A stretch of 64,000 nt of DNA from Onthophagus taurus. Its lineage: Eukaryota > Arthropoda > Insecta > Coleoptera > Scarabaeidae. The stretch lies in the NCBI RefSeq assembly GCF_036711975.1, contig NC_091976.1, positions 25,048,001 through 25,112,000 of the forward strand, in the 5' to 3' direction. Positions 32,171 to 43,400 of the stretch are shown here, piece by piece. The notes under the pieces are model-generated. The model searched no databases, had not been told where the DNA came from, and saw only the letters and a list, made by a program, of their open reading frames with translations. The first letter of the stretch is position 1, and each line of letters opens with the position of its first letter. The translations under genes were made by a program, and so were the position numbers.

Positions 32171-33308
32171 TTAAGAGTAAAACGATTTTTTTTTTAGTTT
32201 TTTTTTATTGTAAATAAGTGTTGTGAGTAATTGTAACCTAGTCTTTAATATTTTTTTCCTTCTGTGCTGATTAATTATAGTCAATGATTTTTTTTGTATT
32301 AAAATGCTGAGAATTTAAGAAATTTAGCTTTATTTTACAACAATTTGATAGTTTCTCCACAGCATCTGATCCTATTTTTTTTTATAATACAATACTATAT
32401 TACAAGTATTACATTTAAGTAATCGAGAGAATAAGCGTAAGTTTTCACGAATTAAATTAATTAATTCTCCGGTGCGGTTTTAATTTCAAACGTTTTCCAA
32501 ATTTGTGTTGCATTGTAAAATTGGGGGCTCGTTGATATTTTACAATATAACACTATCGAATCCATTAAAATATCTTAAATTATTATTAATATCGTATGTT
32601 CAATAAAAATTATTTTCGATTTGAAATTTTTATTGAACATATTTGAACAACAATTTTTAAAATGTCGTTGAGGAAATGTACAAAAAATGAGGTATGAAAA
32701 CGGTTTTTACGTTTTTTCTTTTTTTGATAGATTTTATTATTTTAATTCATCTAATACTGTATGCACGACACTTTTTAGTGTTTATTCTATTTATTCATAA
32801 AGAGGAGCCGGGATTTATAATAATTTAAAGATTTATTTACAAAGAACAGTATAAAACCTCTTTACAACCTAATCTACAAAAACATCTTGTTCATTTTATT
32901 ATGTATTGCCGTTTTTTCTTTGCTTATTTCGAAGGAATCTTCTCCCCACACTCGCCTTGATAACAAAACTTATTAACAAATTCATGATATGTTCTTAATA
33001 AATTCGTGTCAGTTTTTTTCTTTTTTTATTTGATAAAACAATTAATTAACAGCAATTTTTTTAACATCTTAACAACGAAATAAATCCCTTTATCAATCAT
33101 TGGACTACTTAGGTACACAGGTTCTCTATTGTATTTATAATTCTTTAGCGAATAGTTATTTAATTTTTGAGCAAAAATTATTAAATCATAACATTTATAA
33201 TAATAAATCTAAAAAGTTGAGATGTTGCAATATCTGAATAGATTGTCCATCCCAACTTACTTAGATTTATTATTATTTACTAAAGATTACATTGGAAGCT
33301 TTTTAATT
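32171..33308. other. Spacer between Gln-rich gene and Dop2R
   Basis: AT-rich, with no gene. The second copy of the 125-bp dispersed repeat is at 32833-32958. Confidence 0.5.
32833..32958. repeat. ~125-bp dispersed repeat, copy 2
   Basis: Near-identical to 30408-30545 (shared GTATTGCCGTTTTTTCTTT and TCTACAAAAACATCTTG). The two copies flank exon 3 of the Gln-rich gene. Confidence 0.75.
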
Positions 33309-35424
33309 TTAAGTTGTCCAACACATTAATTTCTTGAAGGCTTTTCTGAATTCGGGGTTGAAAATGGTGTAGATAACTGGGTTGACGAAGCTGTTCATGT
33401 AACCTAGCCAAGTTGTCAATAAAAAAGCTGCAACTCCCGGTTGACAATTCAAGCCCAATTTGCTGCACATTGCGTCCATGATATTGCACGTGAAGAATGG
33501 GACCCAACATATTAAGAAAACGCCTGCGAAAGTCATAAATTTTTTATCAGCGTTTGTGTTATCGCGAAAATGTGAAGCGAGGGAAATGGATTAAAAAAAA
33601 ATACCGTTTTACTCTACACTAAAGGCTACGGTTATTAAAATTCATAAATCATCATACCGAGTACAATGGCAAGCGTTTTCGTCGCTTTCCGCTCCTTTCT
33701 CGCGCTCGATTTCTCCCTCTTTTTCTTACTGGCTTTGTTCACCTTGTATATTGTAAACCTGGCGCCGGCGGTCGCTTTTCGCTCCTTCTTCGACCCTGTT
33801 GATCGCGCCGATCCTGAATTTACTCCGGTTACCGCGGTCCTTTATCAACAAAAATATCTCATCTTCCAAAATTTCAAATCAAAAATAACCCGCTCACCTC
33901 ATTTCAGTATCCGGGGCCGCCCCATTTCGTTTTGCCGCCTGTAAAAGTTTACTTCTTCGTGGACTTTCCGGAAGTACGGTTTCGGTTTGACTCGGAGCGT
34001 AACCGGAGTCGTTATTGCCATTCGGATCCGCTAACGTAGCCGGAGAAGTTAAGGTTGCAATGGTCGGTATCCTGTAATTGAAAGTGATGTTTTAAAACAT
34101 TTTGGTTATGAAGAGCAAAAATCGATTTCGAGACGTGGATCCACCTCTTAGAGAAACGATGATGAGCACGGATAATAGCTCTCGGGAATCTCATCAAGGG
34201 AATAATTGAATTGCAAATAGCGAGCGAGAGAACTCTGACATTTCTCACCCCCAAACGTTTCCGTATATACAGGGTGAATTTGAATTTGTTATTAATATAA
34301 GAAGTTATTTCTTACGTGGCTTCTTCAGCAACCGTTGTTAAAATGAATTCTGTGCTTTTATCGTTGGAGATAACGTGGCAGTCGACTTCTGGACCATCAT
34401 CGTCTTCATCTCCCGACCCAGATCCGGTGTTTGTAGCCGGTTCTTCCACCGTGGTCGGCCCCAAAGTCGTTTCGGCCAATTTTCTTGTGTTGGCCACGTT
34501 TTCTATCACAGATCCCGGCTTGATTTCGTGCGGTAAAGGTTTCCTACTCATTTTCGCTTGTAAAGCTCTTTTTCTCAAAGCCTAAATTAACATTAAATCA
34601 AAAATTAACCGAATAACATTACAACTTCTTCGGGTTCCTAACCTTAAAGATATTGTAATATAGAAAAACCATAATAATGCAAGGAATGTAGAAAGATGAG
34701 AGGCTTGAGTAGATTATAAAGTCGCTATTGTAGAAAAGGCAGGCGTCTGCAACGCGATCGGGGGTATTATTGAGGCCGAGAACAATTGGGGATCCAATGG
34801 CAGCCGATATTACCCAAACCAAAGCGATCGTAAGCCATACTCTTCTATTGTTCTTATGTTTGGCGTATTTAATAGGTTGCGTAACTGCTATATACCTTAA
34901 AAAAGAAATTTTATTAATAAAGCTTTGGGGTCATTTCATGAATAAAATAACAAAGTGGTTATTTTTTATTCCTGGAAAAACAAAATTCAAAATAAAATTG
35001 AAATACCGCAGCTCAATTCGTGTTTTTGCCAAAATGAGATCGTTAAAAACAAACCAAGCCAAAAAAAATTAAATAATAGTGAAATCATCAATCCAAAAAA
35101 ATAATCCGTTGTTTTTATCGTTCGCAAAACTCTTAAACGCAACATTAGTTAGGTTGGGGTGGTCGTGAATTTATGTTGCGCAATTAATCTTTTTGGGGGA
35201 GACGTGGGGAATTCGCAGATGCCGAGGGTTTAATACCAATTTCGGTACTAACGATATGGTCTAAAGGAACAATTCTAGACTTCCATTAACAATAATTGCC
35301 GTCGATAAACTTACCTATCTATCGATATTGCAACCAAATTAAAAATTGACGAAGTGGAACAGGTAACGTCCATGGCGATGTAGAAATCGCAAACGAATCC
35401 CGGCAGACCCCAAGTTCCGTGAAC
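33309..35424 (-). CDS. Dop2R: D2-like dopamine receptor, C-terminal six exons
   Basis: Class A amine GPCR coupled through Gi/o, plasma membrane. Exons in transcript order: 35315-35424, 34643-34895, 34316-34581, 33898-34071, 33658-33839, 33309-33523; all junctions keep frame with GT..AG ends. TM3 reads CDFYIAMDVTCSTSSIFNL (the Asp that binds the amine), then ISIDRYIAVTQPIKYAK (DRY motif, codon split by an intron). TM4-TM5 read VWVISAAIGSPIVLG and SDFIIYSSLSSFYIPCIIMV, with the catechol-binding serines. A long third loop rich in Pro, Glu and Thr spans exons 3-5 and ends KERKATKTLAIVL. TM6 is VFLICWVPFF, TM7 LGYMNSFVNPVIYTIF, and the tail FRKAFKKLMCWTT has a palmitoylatable Cys. A very short tail with a long loop 3 is the D2 signature. 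TM1-TM2 and the N-terminus are not in the window, presumably to the right across a large intron. Confidence 0.93.
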
Positions 35425-36333
35425 CTGGAAAATCCGAGTTAGTCATAAGTTAAATTGAAACTCTTTGTATGGATATAATTAAACTAACTTAAACTAACTT
35501 TATTAGTAAGATTTTTTGAGGTCAATCGATTTCGTATCTACGTGAACGTTTTAAGAATTATATCCTGCTAGTAACAAAGACGTCAGACCCTTGTCATCGG
35601 CAGAGTTCATATTTTTCTCTTTAAGAACTGAAAATTTTGCATTTCCCTTATCTTTTTAGTTTTATTAAAGCAATTTTTGCGACTTCATTTCTGATAATGT
35701 GGTTTGGTGAGGATGCATCAACTTACTATAAAAGCATTCTTTTCGTTGAGATAGACAAGGAAATGATGGAAAACGATACCTTTGTACGCTGGGTTTATGG
35801 AGCATAAACTCGTTTGTAGGGTTTTAATAAAATCGAACAAGCCGACCTGTCCATTGTGCCGATATCGAGAATCAATTTGTTATTGCGAAGCACCTCGAGG
35901 CATCTTTGATCGTAGCGAATTCGATATGTTTTAGAAGGCTACATAAATTAAAGAACACAAAACAAGAGTTTCTGAAAAGTGTATTTGTTTAGATTAAAAA
36001 TAAATTGATAAAATTTTCAGGTTTAAAATGAGTTGAAATTGGGTTTTAATTTTTTTTAATACATACTAGCGCGTATACCTGTTATCTAGTTTTCGTAAAA
36101 TACGTTTTAAATTTCCTCTAGTGGTACTTTAAAATTGGAAAACCCATGGAAAAATAAAAGTTCAAGACCGACTCGAGGGTTGTTTTAATTAAAACTGGGA
36201 AAAACCTCTTCTGATTCCGACCAGAATTGAACAAACAATGGAAATTATAGGGATTTTTATTAAAGGTGAATTAATAAAGGACGCGAAAATGAACAAAAAT
36301 TTCCATAATTAATCTTTTCTATTACAGTATAAC
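35425..36333. other. Likely Dop2R intron
   Basis: No exon or repeat is recognised. It should be intronic to the minus-strand receptor gene, whose upstream exons are not seen. Confidence 0.45.
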
Positions 36334-36405
36334 CTCGATGTAACAGATCCCGTTATAACAGAGAATCCAATGAGTGCGGGAAGTTAGCCCCCATTTTACA
36401 ATTTT
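36334..36405. repeat. Tigger/pogo-like terminal segment
   Basis: CAGTATAACCTCGATGTAAC follows a TA dinucleotide, then CCCGTTATAACAGAGAATCC, the style of pogo/Tigger ends. A 26-nt block, GAGTGC through GTTAGCCCCCATTTT (~36375-36402), recurs inverted at about 41105-41130 with two differences. It is probably a remnant or MITE end; the other end has not been found. Confidence 0.4.
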
Positions 36406-36565
36406 TAAATTTTTCATTGTTCTAGATTGTTCTAGAGTTGTTCTATATTGTTCCAAAGCGGCAAATAGAAAAAATAAAAACTTGGCGAGAAAAACCGAAA
36501 AAACCGTTTTTTTTGACATTTTTTGAAAAATCAGATTTTCCTAGTTGTTCTAATTATTGTTGTAG

Positions 36566-39122
36566 GAATTACTGTTAATCTCGAAAATAAAACTAAGTTA
36601 AGAATTATATGTGCTTATAAACAGCCAAATATCAAACTAGATAAAAAAGACTTTGAAATAATGTTTAACTCATCAATACCAACCATAGTAATAGGAGATT
36701 TAAATAGTAAAAACCAAATTTGGGGATGTAGAGCCAACAATCCTAGCGGTCAAATCCTAAACAACATCCTTACTGATGTAGGGTTACTCATCCACGCACC
36801 TGATGAATACACCTATTACCCGTATAGAAATGATCATCAACCAGATATCTTAGACGTACTAGTTACGAAACTGATATCATTGCCTATTGAACAAACAGTA
36901 ATCCACGAATTAAATTCAGATCATCTACCGATTATAATAACAATAGCTCGTAAACCTAAATTTAAAAGTATCAGGCCCAGGTTAATATATGGAATAGTGG
37001 ATTGGGAACAATTCAGAGAAGAAGTAGTAAAAGTAAGAATACCGATAAACAATATAATAACGCCTTCTGACATAGACAATAACTTGAGGATTCTTACCAA
37101 TAAAATATGTACATCTGTACGTAGTAGCTTCAAGCCCACCAAAACATCTACTAATTCTAATCACTACATTCCTCCATCTTACATTATTCAACTGATTAAA
37201 CAAAAAAGTCGTGTAAGAAGAGAATGGCAGAGACACGTGATCCAGCTATTAAAAGAGAACTTAACTATTTAACTCACCAATTTACTAACGAACTAAATAA
37301 ACATCGAATAGATACTTACAATAATTTAATAGAAAATATTAAGACGAATGATCCGGTAATGTGGAAAACAACGAAAAGAATTATCAAAAAAAGCGAACCT
37401 ATGCCAACATTAACTTATCAAGGAAATAGTTACAGTACAGATGCTGAGAAAGCCACAGGTTTTTCAAACTATCTAGAGAAAACATTCACTCCACAATTCT
37501 CAAAAGCTAGCTTTTCATTCACAAATAAAATTCGACAGCATGTAGAAACTAATCTTCCTGTTAACAATAGTACCATAGATCATGTAACACCAGAAGAACT
37601 GCAAACGCTTATCAAAAAGTTACCAATTAAAAAAGCTCCTGGCCACGACCTCATTCCCAATGCTGTGATAAAAAATCTACCGAATAAGACTTTAAATATA
37701 TTAAGTTCCATCTTCAATATGTGTATGAATATGGGATATTTTCCTAAAACATGGAAAGAGGCTGAAATATTAATGTTTAAGAAACCCGGGAAAAATAAAC
37801 GAAATCTTGAAAACTATAGACCAATTAGCTTGCTTCCAACCTTGGGTAAACTTTTCGAAAAACTGATTTTTGAACGCTTACGACCCAAAATCACAATCAT
37901 ACCTAACATCCAATATGGTTTTACACCTGGTCACTCAACAGTACATCAGCTAACAAGAGTAGTCGAGATAATAGAAAGAGGGTACGAAAATAAACAGTAC
38001 ACAACAGCTGCGTTCTTAGACATATCTAAAGCCTTTGATTCAGTATGGCTATATGGCTTAATCTATAAGGTCCTGAAAACTAACATTCCGGAATACCTTA
38101 AAGCATTAATTTACTCATTTCTTGAAGATAGAAAATTTTGCGTTAGAGTGAATGCTTATACATCGGAATCAAAACCCATCAAGTCAGGAGTTCCGCAGGG
38201 CAGCGTTCTCTCACCTCTTCTATTTAATATCTGCTTACATGATATTCCAATTCACGAAAATGAGCAAAAAGCATTATTTGCAGACGACATGGTTATCATA
38301 ACGCAAAATGAAAACCAGGAACAATCTATCAAAGATCTGCAAATTTCAATTAATGAAATTAATAGGTGGCTGTCAACATGGTGTTTCCACTTAAATCCCA
38401 GTAAGTGTGAGGCCAAGATATTCACTCTTAGACAAGTCAAAAATCCCACGATGATAACAATAGATGATCATCATTTAAATTGGAATCCGAAAGATAGCGC
38501 AGTTAAATATCTGGGTGTTTACTTGGACCAAAGGCTCACATGGAAGTACCATATTAACAAAAAACTAAACGAAGCATACGTCAGATTACACGAACAATAC
38601 CCTATCATTAATAGAAGATCAAAATTAAAAATTGAATGTGCAGTGCTACTTTATAAATCATTAATAAGACCTATAGTAACATATGCATGCCCAGTTTGGA
38701 GTTCATCAGCTAAAGCAAACATCAACAAAATCCAAATTCTGCAAAACAAAATATTAAGAATAGCTGTAGATGCGCCGTGGTTTGTGCGGAATTCGCAAAT
38801 ACATGAAGAATTGCATATAGAAACGATCAATGAACATATTAACAAAACAACGAGGAAATATCTGGAAAATTTGCAAAAGTGTCCAAGTGCACGCAGTCAT
38901 CACCTGGGAGAGCTAGGAATCCATACTCGACTAAAAAGAAAACTTCCCCAAGACAACCTGGCTGAAGAAGATATTCTAATAAACAGTGAATAGTTTCAGG
39001 AAGACATTTGTTTCCCACGTATCATTGTGAAACCACCTTATTATATTATAAAAACCATGAAAGAACATTGTAATGTTGAGCTGGTTATTGTTGATATTAA
39101 AAAAAAAAAAAAAAAAAAAAAG
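36566..39122 (+). mobile_element. Jockey-type LINE, 5'-truncated, nearly intact RT, poly(A)
   Basis: The element begins inside the AP endonuclease domain (LRIICAYKQP; GDLNSKNQIWGC; HELNSDHLPI with the catalytic SDH). It continues in another frame from about 37230 into the reverse transcriptase: KKAPGHDLIPN; NYRPISLLPTLGKLFEK; AFLDISKAFDSVW (catalytic Asp); SGVPQGSVLSPLLFN; LFADDMVII (the FADD form of YADD); YLGVYLDQRLTWKYHIN; stop at 38991-38993. The frame break near 37230 fits loss of a single base. A ~105-nt 3' UTR leads to a pure A run at 39099-39121. A 12-bp target duplication TTATTGTTGTAG flanks it (36554-36565 and 39123-39134). The clean tail, duplication and single lesion mark a young insertion. 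ORF1 is absent. Confidence 0.93.
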
Positions 39123-39134
39123 TTATTGTTGTAG

Positions 39135-40585
39135 AAAATCTAAATTATGGGATACATCATTACGAAGTTATAACTAAAAATAGCTTTGGCTGCAAAAATT
39201 TAAACCATAGTTTTTCTATTTTCAATTCCATATTAGAACAACTCTATAAAGGACACTTTACTCTATAAAAATTAAAGTTTTTGAAAGTTTCAGTCAGTAA
39301 TTCTTGCGTCAGCGGTTTTAAATTACACAATAACAATTAAAAAATATATAACGATCTAAAATAACTCAAACTTTGCTGATTCAAATTGTTCTAGGTGTGT
39401 TTTACGTTTAAACTAGGGAAAAAACAGGTTTTTTGGTTACACGGACATTAATTTTGCAAAATCATATCTCCTAAAAATACAGCAAAATGCAGACCTAAAA
39501 AGAAAAATAATAAATCAACAAATGAATAATCCCACTATTCGATCAGCAAACAAAAATACACTACACAAAAACCAAAAACTAAATATCTCTGTGTCCCACC
39601 CACACAGAGATATATTTATATATACTATATTCATTAAAACAACTAATAACAGTTTATGGAAAAATCGCTGAGACGGGTTATTGCTATTTTTTTTCTGAAT
39701 TTGATACCGCCAAAATTAATATTAGCTACATAACAAAATTTTCGAGAAATATTGTCATAAAGTTTCATGATTTTCCATTCATTGGAGGTAGAAAAATAGC
39801 AGTAGGGCTACTGCTGCGTAACCATGGCAACCAGTTGTTTCAGATACTTTATTAAGACAATGATAAATTTTTGATATTTGAAACTGTTGATAGAAGATAA
39901 GATTTAGTAAAGAAACCACCGACTTTACTGAAGAAGAGATATATTAAAAAACAAGTTTCGTAAGACACGCTTGAAATGCACGAATTCAAGTTGAAAAACG
40001 AGTGGCGAAGCCACGAGTTTTTTAATGAATGAGTGCTTTAAGTCTTACGAAACGTGGTTTTTATGCTACTTTTGTAATTCGCGTTTTTATCCTTTTTCTT
40101 TAACAAGAATAAAATAAATTTTGACAATGTAGGGAAATAGGTATGTAGCAGTTGGTAACACCGCAACACATAAAATAGAAATTTGAATTGACAATTAGAA
40201 ATTGTCAAAACACAAAATGTATTCACCTGAAAAAAATGTTTCATGTACACCTCCCAAAATAAGAGAAATTAATCAGAGTTCAATGTCCTCATCATTGTGG
40301 ACCTGCTAAGAACGTGTTTAAACATCCATAGACAAAAATTGTCACATTGACAACTAGCAACATTAACGACCCAATGTCACCAACTTGAACTGGTTCCATA
40401 AAATGTTACTAAAATCTCATTACAGCATCGGATGCTGTAAGGAGTCTCATTGCAGCACCCGTTTGAGTACTGTAATAGCTTTCATTACCGTCGCGAGTTA
40501 CAAAAAATATGTTAAAAATGTAATAGATTAATTACAAAATTTTACAGTTACACTCTCTAACAAAAGTTATTCAGTTAAACACACA
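39135..40585. other. Non-coding spacer with a fold-back element
   Basis: No gene is supported. It contains the hairpin element listed at 39954-40053; the rest is AT-rich. Confidence 0.45.
39954..40053. repeat. Small palindromic element
   Basis: AGTTTCGTAAGAC (39954-39966) is inverted at 40042-40053 (GTCTTACGAAAC). Centrally, AAAAACGAGTGGCG-AAGCCACGAGTTTTTT folds on itself at about 39993-40021. It is about 100 bp long, consistent with a MITE remnant. Confidence 0.6.
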
Positions 40586-40960
40586 ATGATGCTAACCATG
40601 GTAGATGGAAATGTCTGCAATGCTATTACAGGCACTACTTCTACCATGAGATGTTATATCTGTGGTTTAACCTCAAAAGATTTTAATTATTTAAACATAA
40701 AAACAGTAGATAAAACGGAGGCACTTGGTTTTTTTTGGTCTTTCTGTATTACATGCCCGAATTTGAATCGATTTTACATCTTTCTTACAAGTTACCTGTA
40801 AAGAAATGGCAAATAAAGTTAGAGACTGAGATAGCTGTAGTAAAGAAAAGAAAAACAGAAATGGCAACACGAGTAAGAGATTTCTTTCGGACCATGAGCT
40901 AGCAGCAGAAATTACAGGAGTTGATGATAACTTAATATATAGGTTAAAAGTAATCCTGGA
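40586..40960 (+). pseudogene. Transposase-like fragment with CxxCG motif
   Basis: The first frame reads MVDGNVCNAITGTTSTMRCY and ICGLTSKDFNYL, a zinc-type C-x2-C block. After frame changes one can read KWQIKLETEIAVVKK and HELAAEITGVDDNLIYRLK, then VILETISSGFRNA. I associate this ordered set (DG.VCNA...CYICG..., ITGVD..LIYRLK.ILE.ISSG) with a transposase-derived family scattered through insect genomes, perhaps Transib/RAG1-like. The family name is uncertain and based on memory. At least two frameshifts, so non-functional. Confidence 0.4.
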
Positions 40961-41724
40961 AACCATCTCGAGTGGATTTAGAAATGCGACCAAATATGCC
41001 AAAAAAATTTTGGAAGTTTTTTGAAAAAATTTTTGACGTTTCGGATGCCATGTTGCAACCTTCTTCAGAAACAACTTCAAAGTTCGGTTTTTATTTTTAA
41101 AAACCAAAAAATGGGGGCTAACTTTCTGCACTCGAATCCAACTCGGGTTAACCAGTAACTTCCTGTCTACTTTCTTAGCTGATATCTTCCTTATTGTTAG
41201 ATATAGCGAAAAACTAAATGCACCATTTGAAAGCTTAATTGTTTCTCTATCTAAAACCGTCTGTCGATAAGTTGATACTAAGATCAATAAAAAATGAAAA
41301 ATACCGCTCTGTACTTAAAATAGTTTAAAATCACCAAATTTCAAGCTTTTGTGGAATTGGTATCAAACCGAATTTAAAAAAACTGTTATCACAATCAGAA
41401 AGAGCGCTCCTTCAAATATCTTAATCGGGGTTTTCGTCGATCAATATCTATTGACGTCATGCTTAAATCACCCTTAATATACATCCTTACACGCAGAAAC
41501 GCTTCATTGCTCTTCATCTAAACAATTTTCTTATTTGATAAGGAGAAAACTCTGGAACTATATCAATCTTGACGAAAATTTTCTGCTCTTTCTAATGGTG
41601 TACAATACGCGGCGATCACGTTTGCACAAACACTTTTTTGGCCAAAAACTACTACCTACATTACTACTATAGGGAGCAAATACGAAACACAATTGAAAAA
41701 AAATAATGAGAAAACTCAAGGACA
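40961..41724. other. Repeat-like spacer
   Basis: Contains GACGTTTC at 41035-41042 and CTTCTTCAG at 41060-41068, a phrase recurrent in animal repetitive DNA, plus the inverted Tigger-like block at about 41105-41150. The 198-codon minus-strand open frame across 40691-41287 has no recognisable features and overlaps this repeat debris. Confidence 0.4.
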
Positions 41725-41860
41725 CTGCTTGCATTGCGCAGAAAAGATACAGATATAACCTGTAAAAAGTGTGGTCAATACATCCACAGAGACTGTTGCC
41801 CAGCAAAACTTTTACTAAACAAAACAAGTCAACTATATTTTTGTGAATTATGTTCATAAA
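41725..41860 (+). pseudogene. Possible piggyBac-type cysteine-rich C-terminal domain
   Basis: Reads GHCLHCAEK in one frame and, one frame over, KDTDITCKKCGQYIHRDCCP, then LYFCELCS and stop. The C-x2-C...C-x2-C..H..C...C-x2-C spacing resembles the C-terminal zinc domain of piggyBac transposases; no DDD core is found upstream. One frameshift splits it. Identification is tentative. Confidence 0.35.
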
Positions 41861-41894
41861 TTATAAAACACAATTTAATAAAACAAACTAATAA

Positions 41895-41955
41895 GTTTAG
41901 CCGTCTTGAGAGACCCGAATATTTCTAGTTCTCGGTTTAGTGTTAGTTCTACTCA
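41895..41955. repeat. Palindromic repeat family, copy 2 (left of the LINE)
   Basis: TTTAGCCGTCTTGAGAGAC followed by CCGAATATTTCTAGTTCTCG and TTTAGTGTTAGTTCTA, the right half of the family seen at 14930, with one arm truncated. Confidence 0.65.
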
Positions 41956-41959
41956 TACG

Positions 41960-43176
41960 TTCTACTCATACATTTTACGCATACTTGGACCAAAATAATT
42001 TATTGCACCCTCATCAGTTTGGCTTTCGAAGGGGTAGGTGCACTTCTGATGAGGTAGTTAAATATGTGAATATCTGTCTTGACAGCTTTGAAAAGCGTGA
42101 ATACTGTATGTCATTGTTTTTGGCCTTGTCTCGTTCATTGGATACAGTTTCTCATCCCATTCTTATTGATAAATTTCGCAATGTTTATAATTTTGATAAC
42201 AAAAGTGCTGCTTTAATCCCATCTTATTTGTCCGGCAGAACGCAACAGGTGACTTGTGATGACAGTCAAGTGACATCGGAAAGAGTTACTTTGACTAGGG
42301 GTGTTCCACAGGGTTCTATCCTTGGTCCTCTTTTATTTTTGATGTTTTTCAATGACTTTCCGTATTATTTTAGGGATATTGACTGTTTATTATATGCTCA
42401 CGATCCCACTTTGATTATCCGAAGCAATGAAGCTGAAGAGGTCATTCAAAGATCAGAATTGGTTCTAGATAGAGCACGTAAATGGTGTATCGCGAATGAG
42501 TTGTGTTTGAATGATGGGAAAACAGTCAGAATGATATTAAGTCAGAGAAATTTTAATTTTATTAATTTTGGTAATTCGTCGTTTGGCAAATTCTTAAGAG
42601 TTCACATAACCACTCTAATATTGAAATTCGATCATCATGTTGACGTTATAAGTAAGAAAATTTCAAAAAACATCTTTTTGCTACGAAACCTTATTGTCAA
42701 GGTGGAACTAAAAGTAGTAAAAACCGCTTACTTCGCGCTTATACAAAGCCATATATCTTATGCTATTTTAGCGTGGGGAAACATTCCCGCTAGCAAACGG
42801 GTCTTTAACTTGTGGTGTAGGGCTCTAAGAGTTGTGGGAGGCCTGGGATACAGTGAGGACTGCCGACACATGTTCGTGCGTTTAGGCGTTCTAACTCTGC
42901 CTTCTATTTATATACTAAATTGTATATTTGTTAAGAAAATAGTAGAAACGCGGGAAAAATAGTTCTTGCCGAATCTGTTTTAGAAGTCGAATAGAAAATA
43001 AAAGCCGAAGTACTTTTAACGAACATATCTATTCGAAAATAACAGAATTGTAAATATTTAACACTGAAAATTGAAAGCGAAACTTTGTTGCACATTTACA
43101 TTAAATGTGAACCTGTAAGTTGATCTGACGAGTGTAAGAGAACTATCTTATAGCACAATAAAGATTATGATTATGT
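41960..43176 (+). pseudogene. LINE reverse transcriptase fragment with mutated catalytic site
   Basis: A long open frame (stop at 42960-42962) covers the RT from LLHPHQFGFRRGRCTSDEVV through RGVPQGSILGPLLF, KWCIANELCLN and HISYAILAWGN to a CR1/Kiri-like C-terminal end (RALRVVGGLGYSEDCRHMF). The first catalytic block reads LFLALSRSLDTVSH where D.S.AFD is expected, and the second reads LLYAHD instead of YADD, so key Asp residues are gone. A 3' UTR with AATAAAGATTATGATTATG ends near 43176. It cannot polymerise. It lies between two pieces of the palindromic repeat family. Confidence 0.8.
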
Positions 43177-43179
43177 TAG

Positions 43180-43400
43180 TTTTTTACTAGCGCTATCACT
43201 AGAACTAACACAAGACCAAAAACTAGAATCATTCGGGTTTAGCCGTCTTGAGAGACGTGCGGCTAAACCCGAATGTTTCTAGTTCTAAGTCTAGTGTTAG
43301 CTCTAGTTTTAATTGTTATTCAGAGTTAGATTGTTGTATATTTTTCATTAGACTAGAATTAACACTAGACCTAGAACTAGAAACAGTCTAGTGATAGCTC
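43180..43400. repeat. Palindromic repeat family, copy 3
   Basis: A perfect 16-bp hairpin CATTCGGGTTTAGCCG / CGGCTAAACCCGAATG around a 14-nt loop (TCTTGAGAGACGTG) at about 43230-43275, extended by imperfect arms of ACTAACAC...CTAGAA type to about 150 bp. The flanking motif recurs to 43400. Confidence 0.85.

Noticed and set aside
34316-34585. 89-codon plus-strand open frame
   Set aside because: Antisense of a Dop2R exon encoding the third intracellular loop.
36523-36565. Membrane-like leader MKNQIFLVVLIIVVG fused to the LINE endonuclease
   Set aside because: It lies outside the target-site duplication, so it is host DNA that happens to be in frame.
41035-41068. Hammerhead ribozyme of a Penelope-like element (CTGAAGAAGG...CGAAACGTC on the minus strand)
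   Set aside because: The core deviates from CTGATGA, and I cannot pair convincing stems; left as a repeat phrase only.
40691-41287. 198-codon minus-strand open frame
   Set aside because: No motif, no signal peptide, and it overlaps repeat debris with coding remnants on the other strand.
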